The notes beneath the pieces were generated by a model. The model was not told the DNA's origin. It ran no database searches and was given only the letters and a program-made list of their open reading frames with translations. Made by a program: the position numbers and the translations under genes. Shown in pieces: positions 59,863 through 64,000 of a stretch of 64,000 nucleotides of DNA. This stretch comes from Accumulibacter sp. (lineage in GTDB: Bacteria > Pseudomonadota > Gammaproteobacteria > Burkholderiales > Rhodocyclaceae), in contig JAFLDO010000011.1 in assembly GCA_017302455.1 (NCBI GenBank), positions 1 through 64,000 of the forward strand. The letters run 5' to 3'. Every line of letters begins with the position of its first letter. Position 1 is the stretch's first letter.

Positions 59863-60723
59863 ATGACGCACGCCCTGGCTTTACCGACCGTTTCGGCGGT
59901 CGGCAGCATTGATGCCTATATCCAGGCGGCCAGACAGTTTCCCATGCTGACGCAGGAGGAGGAGTTTCGTCTAGCCACCCGTTTTCGTGACGACAGCGAT
60001 CTCGATGCGGCACGACAGTTGGTGCTTTCCCATCTTCGGCTGGTAATCTCGATCGCGCGAGGCTACCTGGGGTACGGTCTGCCGCACGCCGACCTGATCC
60101 AGGAGGGCAATATCGGCTTGATGAAAGCGGTCAAGCGCTTCGATCCGGCGCACGGTGTCCGGCTGGTGTCGTTCGCCATCCACTGGATCAAGGCGGAGAT
60201 TCACGAGTACGTCCTGAAGAACTGGCGGATGGTCAAGCTGGCCACGACCAAGGCGCAGCGCAAGCTGTTTTTCAACCTGCGTAGCATGAAGGCGAACAGC
60301 GAGGCACTCAGCCCGGGGCAGGTCACTGACATTGCTCACCGCCTGAGCGTCAAGCCTGAAGAAGTGAGCGAAATGGAGGCGCGCCTGACGGGGCACGACC
60401 TGGCGCTGGACGGCGATAGCGATGATGACGAAGTGTTTGCCCCAATCTCCTATCTCGCCGACCATTCGAGCGAACCCGTGCATGTCCTTGAGGCGCGTGC
60501 GCGCGAGCGCTTGCACAATGAGGGCCTACAGGGTGCCTTGGCGAGCCTGGATCCGCGCAGCCGTCGGATTGTCGAGGCGCGCTGGCTGACCGACGAAAGC
60601 CCGGCAACCCTGCACGAGTTGGCGGCTGAGTTTGGTGTGTCCGCCGAACGAATCCGTCAGGTCGAAGTCAAGGCGATGCAGAAAATGCGCGCCAGTTTGG
60701 CGCCGTTGGTGGCCGACGCCTAG
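59863..60723 (+). CDS. rpoH: RNA polymerase sigma-32 factor RpoH
   Basis: 286 residues from ATG 59863. Region 2 with DLIQEGNIGLMKAVKRFDP and FAIHWIKAEIHEYVLKNW (split), the RpoH box QRKLFFNLR (about 134-142) that marks sigma32, and region 4 HELAAEFGVSAERIRQVE. Directs heat-shock transcription. CIRCE control links it to HrcA. A hairpin terminator follows the stop. Confidence 0.96.
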   Translation: MTHALALPTVSAVGSIDAYIQAARQFPMLTQEEEFRLATRFRDDSDLDAARQLVLSHLRLVISIARGYLGYGLPHADLIQEGNIGLMKAVKRFDPAHGVRLVSFAIHWIKAEIHEYVLKNWRMVKLATTKAQRKLFFNLRSMKANSEALSPGQVTDIAHRLSVKPEEVSEMEARLTGHDLALDGDSDDDEVFAPISYLADHSSEPVHVLEARARERLHNEGLQGALASLDPRSRRIVEARWLTDESPATLHELAAEFGVSAERIRQVEVKAMQKMRASLAPLVADA

Positions 60724-60746
60724 GACCGGGCGGCGCCAAGGACAAG

Positions 60747-60772
60747 AAAGGCCGGCTCGTCCGGCCTTTTTC
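60747..60772 (+). terminator. intrinsic terminator of rpoH
   Basis: AAAGGCCGG, loop CTCGT, CCGGCCTTTT then T: a 9-bp stem with a T tract of five, 23 bp after the rpoH stop. Confidence 0.9.
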
Positions 60773-60918
60773 GTGTGGGTTGTTCGCTGCAACAAGGTCC
60801 CCGCAAGCGCCTTCTTCATTGCGGCTGAAGGCCGCGTCAAATGGTCGCACCTGCGATTGCTGCGCTGCGTCATAGCGCCTTCGCAAGGCGAATGCAATCA
60901 TAATGTTAGCCCTGTTTC

Positions 60919-60947
60919 TTGCCAACAAAGTCCGCATCCGTGTTAAT
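60919..60947 (+). promoter_or_regulatory. candidate sigma70 promoter of the DUF2244-coxB-ctaD operon
   Basis: TTGCCA (60919-60924), 17-bp spacer, GTTAAT (60942-60947). The -35 matches five of six, the -10 four of six. Transcription would start near 60954. Confidence 0.5.
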
Positions 60948-60964
60948 CTTTCGGCCTCGATGCC

Positions 60965-60978
60965 TTGATGTGCGTCAA
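60965..60978 (+). promoter_or_regulatory. FNR/Anr-like box
   Basis: TTGAT-GTGC-GTCAA, one mismatch from TTGAT-N4-ATCAA. Its centre is about 17 bases after the predicted transcription start, a position for repression. Confidence 0.55.
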
Positions 60979-61022
60979 GTTCAGCCGGACTGCTCGCGAA
61001 GTCCGGCCATTCGGGAGGGGTG

Positions 61023-61496
61023 ATGAGCTTGGTTGCAGTACAGACGCTTGCGGGCCGAACGTGGGTGGCCCGCCCGAACCACTCGCTCTCAGTGGTTGGA
61101 CGCCGGCGGCTGTTTCTCGTCACGGCGGGGGTGTCCGGGGGTATCGCTTTCGCTTTTTCCTGTTTTGGCGCGTGGCCGGTGCTTCCTTTCGCTGGTGTCG
61201 AGCTCCTGTTCCTTTGGTGGGCGCTGCGCCGGAGTGAGTCGATGGCGGACGACTTCGAGAGAATCACCCTCGAATCGGGGCAGCTGACAATCGAGACGCG
61301 CCGCGGCGCGCAGGTGGAGCGCCATGAGTTCCAGCCCTACTGGGCGCGCCTGCAGTTTGTAAAGCCACCCGGACAGCATTGTCATCGCCTGCTGATCCGC
61401 TCGCATGGCAAGGAGGTCGAGGTGGGCAGCCTGTTGACGGAAGAGCAGAAGCTGGCGCTTGCCGAAGAGCTGCAACAAAACCTGGGTGCCGCCTAG
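61023..61496 (+). CDS. DUF2244 family membrane protein
   Basis: 157 residues with two membrane helices (about 28-45 and 48-67: LFLVTAGVSGGIAFAF and PFAGVELLFLWWALR) and a soluble C-terminal domain with ESGQLTIETRRG. DUF2244 genes often lie just before coxB; function unknown, presumably oxidase assembly. ATG 61023 and GTG 61020 are equally possible starts. Confidence 0.85.
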   Translation: MSLVAVQTLAGRTWVARPNHSLSVVGRRRLFLVTAGVSGGIAFAFSCFGAWPVLPFAGVELLFLWWALRRSESMADDFERITLESGQLTIETRRGAQVERHEFQPYWARLQFVKPPGQHCHRLLIRSHGKEVEVGSLLTEEQKLALAEELQQNLGAA

Positions 61497-61524
61497 GCCC
61501 GACCAAGTACTCCAAGGAGACAAA

Positions 61525-62706
61525 TTGAAGATTCTTTATCGTTTCTGCCTGCGGGCGGGTATTTCCTTGTCAGGCCTGCTCTTGGCAGTCCTTCCATCGC
61601 TGGCGCATGCTGACTACAGCTGGAACTTTCCAACGCCGGTGACACCGATCGCCCGCGACACGCTGGAGATTCACAATCATTTCATGATTGTCATTACCAT
61701 CCTGTTCGTTGTCGTCTTCGGGATAATGATCTATTCGATGGTCAAGCACCGGAAGAGCGTCGGTCATCAACCCGCCCGGTTTACCGGGCCGACCGGCACC
61801 GTACAGTGGATTTGGGCGCTGGTGCCGTTTGCGATATTGCTGTTTATCGACTACGTTCTGATGGGTATCCCCGCCTACCATGCCGTTCTCGACATGGAGG
61901 ACACCCGCACCAAGGCGGACATGGTGCTCAAGGTCACCGGCATGCAGTGGAAATGGCAGTACGAGTATCCGGACAGCGGCATCAAGTATCTGAGCACCAC
62001 GAGCACGCCGCGCGAGCAGATCGCCAACAAGGAAGCCAAGGGTGAGCACTACCTGCTCGAGGTGGACAATCCGGTGGTGCTGCCGGTGGGCAAGAAGGTG
62101 CGCATTCTGTTGACCTCGACCGATGTCATTCACACGTGGTGGGTGCCACAGTTCGGCGTCAAGCGCGACGCCATCCCGGGCTTCCTGCGCGAAACCTGGG
62201 TCAAGATCGAGCAGCCGGGCACTTACCGCGGTCAATGCGCCGAGCTTTGCGGCAAGGACCATGGCTTCATGCCGGTGGTCGTGCATGCCGTACCGGAGCC
62301 GGAGTATCTCGCTTGGGTTGACGAGAAGAAGAGCAAACTTGCCGCCGCGGCTGCCGGATCCGACAAGACCTGGAGCAAGGAAGACCTCCTGGCCGCCGGC
62401 AAGGATGTGTATGAAAAGCAGTGTGCGGTCTGCCACCAGTCGGAAGGCCAGGGTCTGGCTCCCGCCTTCCCGGCACTCGCTGGCAGCAAGATCGTGACTG
62501 GCCCGCTGCTCTCACCCGAGGGCAAACTGCTCAAGGACAGCCATGTTGACCGCGTCCTGAACGGCAAGGAAGGCACGGCCATGCAGGCATTCAAGAACAC
62601 ACTGTCCGACACCGACCTGGCAGCCGTCATTACCTACGAGCGCAACAGTTTTGGCAACAAGAAGGGTGACCTGATCCAGCCGGCTCAGATCAAGTCCCTA
62701 CGCTAA
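61525..62706 (+). CDS. coxB: cytochrome c oxidase subunit II with fused cytochrome c domain
   Basis: 393 residues from TTG 61525 with AAGGAGA five bases upstream. Signal peptide (cleavage near LAHA-DYS), two membrane helices (about 48-70 and 90-112), a CuA cupredoxin domain with CAELCGKDHGFM, and a C-terminal class I cytochrome c domain with the haem site CAVCH (about residues 303-307). The fusion marks a caa3-type layout, in which the enzyme takes electrons through its own haem c. Confidence 0.94.
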   Translation: MKILYRFCLRAGISLSGLLLAVLPSLAHADYSWNFPTPVTPIARDTLEIHNHFMIVITILFVVVFGIMIYSMVKHRKSVGHQPARFTGPTGTVQWIWALVPFAILLFIDYVLMGIPAYHAVLDMEDTRTKADMVLKVTGMQWKWQYEYPDSGIKYLSTTSTPREQIANKEAKGEHYLLEVDNPVVLPVGKKVRILLTSTDVIHTWWVPQFGVKRDAIPGFLRETWVKIEQPGTYRGQCAELCGKDHGFMPVVVHAVPEPEYLAWVDEKKSKLAAAAAGSDKTWSKEDLLAAGKDVYEKQCAVCHQSEGQGLAPAFPALAGSKIVTGPLLSPEGKLLKDSHVDRVLNGKEGTAMQAFKNTLSDTDLAAVITYERNSFGNKKGDLIQPAQIKSLR

Positions 62707-62729
62707 CGCCCAGGAATCAGGAGATTACC

Positions 62730-64000
62730 ATGAGCACTGCACCCTCTATCGAGCACGAAACCGGTCACGGTCATCACGCCGAACCCTACCAGGGCGGGGT
62801 GATGCGCTGGTTGACGACGACCAACCACAAGGACATCGGCACGATGTACCTGACCTTCGCGCTGATCATGTTCTTCATTGGCGGTGCGATGATCCTCGCC
62901 GTGCGTGCCGAGTTGTTCCAGCCCGGCCTGCAGTTGATGCAACCGGAGTTCTTCAACCAATTGATCGGCGTGCATGCGCTGGTGATGATCTTTGCCGCGT
63001 TGATGCCGGCCGCCACCGGGTTTGCCAACTGGCAGATCCCGTTGATGATCGGGGCGCCGGACATGGCTCTGCCGCGCATCAACAACTGGGGCTTCTGGCT
63101 GTTGCCGCCGGCTGCCGCGCTGCTCACCCTGCCCTTCATCCTGGCGTTGTTCGGTATCGGTGACGGCGCGGTCAACACCGGCTGGACGCTCTATGCGCCC
63201 CTCTCGGTGCAGGGTGGCATGGGTGTCGACTTCGCCATCTTCTCGATTCACATCCTGGGTGTTTCGTCGATCCTGGGATCGATCAACATCATCGTCACGA
63301 TCTTCAACCTGCGTGCCCCTGGCATGACGATGATGAAGCTGCCGCTCTTTGCCTGGGGCTGGCTGATCACCGCCTTCCTGCTGATCGCCACGATTCCCGT
63401 GTTGGCCGGTGCGGTGACGATGCTGCTCACCGATCGCCACTTCGGCACCAGTTTTTTCAATGCCGCCGGGGGTGGCGATCCGATCCTTTTTCAGCACTTG
63501 TTCTGGTTCTTCGGCCACCCCGAGGTCTACATTCTGTTGCTGCCGATCTGGGGTCTCATCCCGCACGTTCTCGGCACCTTCTCGCGCAAGCCGATCTACG
63601 GCTACAAGGCGCAGGTTTATTCCTTCATCGCCATCGGCGTGCTTTCGGTAGTCGTTTGGGCGCACCACTTTTTCACTGCCGGCATGCCTGTACCGGCACT
63701 CCTCTACTTCATGTACAGCACGATGTTCATCTCCCTGCCGCTGGCGGTGCTTTTCTTCTGCTGGGTGGCGACGATGTGGCGGGGTGCCATGACTTTTGAG
63801 ACTCCGATGCTTTTTGCGCAAGGCTTCATCGTTCTCTTCGGCCTGGCAGGCCTGACCGGTCTGGTGCTGGCCGACGTCGCGGCGGATGCGCAGTATCATC
63901 ACAGCTATTTCGTCGTCGCGCATTTTCACTACGCTCTTTTTGCCGGCGGTATCATGGGCGTTATGACCGGTGTCTACTACTGGCTGCCGAAATGGACTGG
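62730..64000 (+). CDS. ctaD: cytochrome c oxidase subunit I, C-terminus cut by window edge
   Basis: About 423 codons from ATG 62730 (AGGAG upstream); the reading frame runs off the right edge. Starts MSTAPSIEHETGHGHH, then the haem-copper oxidase core: IGVHALVMIF (haem a His), FWFFGHPEVYILLLP (CuB His with crosslinked Tyr), WAHHFFTAG (CuB His pair) and VAHFHYALFAGG (haem a3 and haem a His). All catalytic ligands in the visible part are present. It reduces oxygen and pumps protons together with CoxB. Confidence 0.95.
   Translation, partial: MSTAPSIEHETGHGHHAEPYQGGVMRWLTTTNHKDIGTMYLTFALIMFFIGGAMILAVRAELFQPGLQLMQPEFFNQLIGVHALVMIFAALMPAATGFANWQIPLMIGAPDMALPRINNWGFWLLPPAAALLTLPFILALFGIGDGAVNTGWTLYAPLSVQGGMGVDFAIFSIHILGVSSILGSINIIVTIFNLRAPGMTMMKLPLFAWGWLITAFLLIATIPVLAGAVTMLLTDRHFGTSFFNAAGGGDPILFQHLFWFFGHPEVYILLLPIWGLIPHVLGTFSRKPIYGYKAQVYSFIAIGVLSVVVWAHHFFTAGMPVPALLYFMYSTMFISLPLAVLFFCWVATMWRGAMTFETPMLFAQGFIVLFGLAGLTGLVLADVAADAQYHHSYFVVAHFHYALFAGGIMGVMTGVYYWLPKWT

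Overview
The window reads as one chromosomal stretch of a high-GC (about 63-65 % by eye) betaproteobacterium. The gene orders mrcA / pilMNOPQ-aroK-aroB-dgt-gltBD, glmU-glmS, dapF-DUF484-xerC, pilBCD-fmdB-DUF502-aspS-nudB and DUF2244-coxB-ctaD, together with a CIRCE element on rpoH, point to the Rhodocyclales; a 'Candidatus Accumulibacter'-type organism is my best guess, but I cannot prove genus from sequence alone. No tRNA, rRNA, CRISPR array or complete mobile element was seen.

Layout. 1-8.1 kb: a ComEA-like DNA-binding protein with a 20-residue tandem-repeat tail (cut by the left edge), an IclR regulator divergent from a truncated aldehyde-dehydrogenase-like gene and a D-2-hydroxyacid dehydrogenase, the molybdate importer modABC, a DMT exporter and two small envelope proteins. 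8.4-13 kb: peptidoglycan genes (MepK-like peptidase, YcbB-type L,D-transpeptidase), an oxidoreductase-like mini-protein, an orphan Rieske protein and an HD-GYP protein. 13-14.3 kb: metK, preceded by a sigma70 promoter, a SAM-II-like pseudoknot and an intrinsic terminator that abuts its ribosome binding site. 14.3-20.5 kb: lipopolysaccharide genes (LpxL-type acyltransferase, WaaG-type glycosyltransferase, WaaP kinase, a double-kinase fusion, msbA).

20.8-32.2 kb: PBP1A divergent from the type IV pilus alignment and secretin operon pilMNOPQ, then aroK, aroB, dgt and a convergent CBS-domain gene. 32.4-42.3 kb: transhydrogenase pntAB (minus strand, with an intrinsic terminator just upstream of pntA) and glutamate synthase gltBD (plus strand). 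42.6-49.2 kb: glmU, glmS, an acetyltransferase, dapF, DUF484, xerC, then a repeat and a gene remnant. 49.4-57.5 kb: pilBCD, fmdB, DUF502, aspS, a secreted barnase-type RNase with its barstar inhibitor, and nudB.

57.4-64 kb: a minus-strand bufferin-type copper/RiPP operon (Cys-rich precursor, DUF692 MNIO enzyme, DUF2063 partner, plus a cysteine-rich CWC protein) with an ECF-like promoter; rpoH under a CIRCE operator; and the start of an aerobic cytochrome oxidase operon (DUF2244, coxB with fused cytochrome c, ctaD cut by the right edge) with an FNR-like box just downstream of its promoter. Most of the window is housekeeping; the points of interest are the metK leader, the bufferin operon, the CIRCE and FNR sites, the double LPS kinase, the RNase/barstar insertion and the truncated ALDH.
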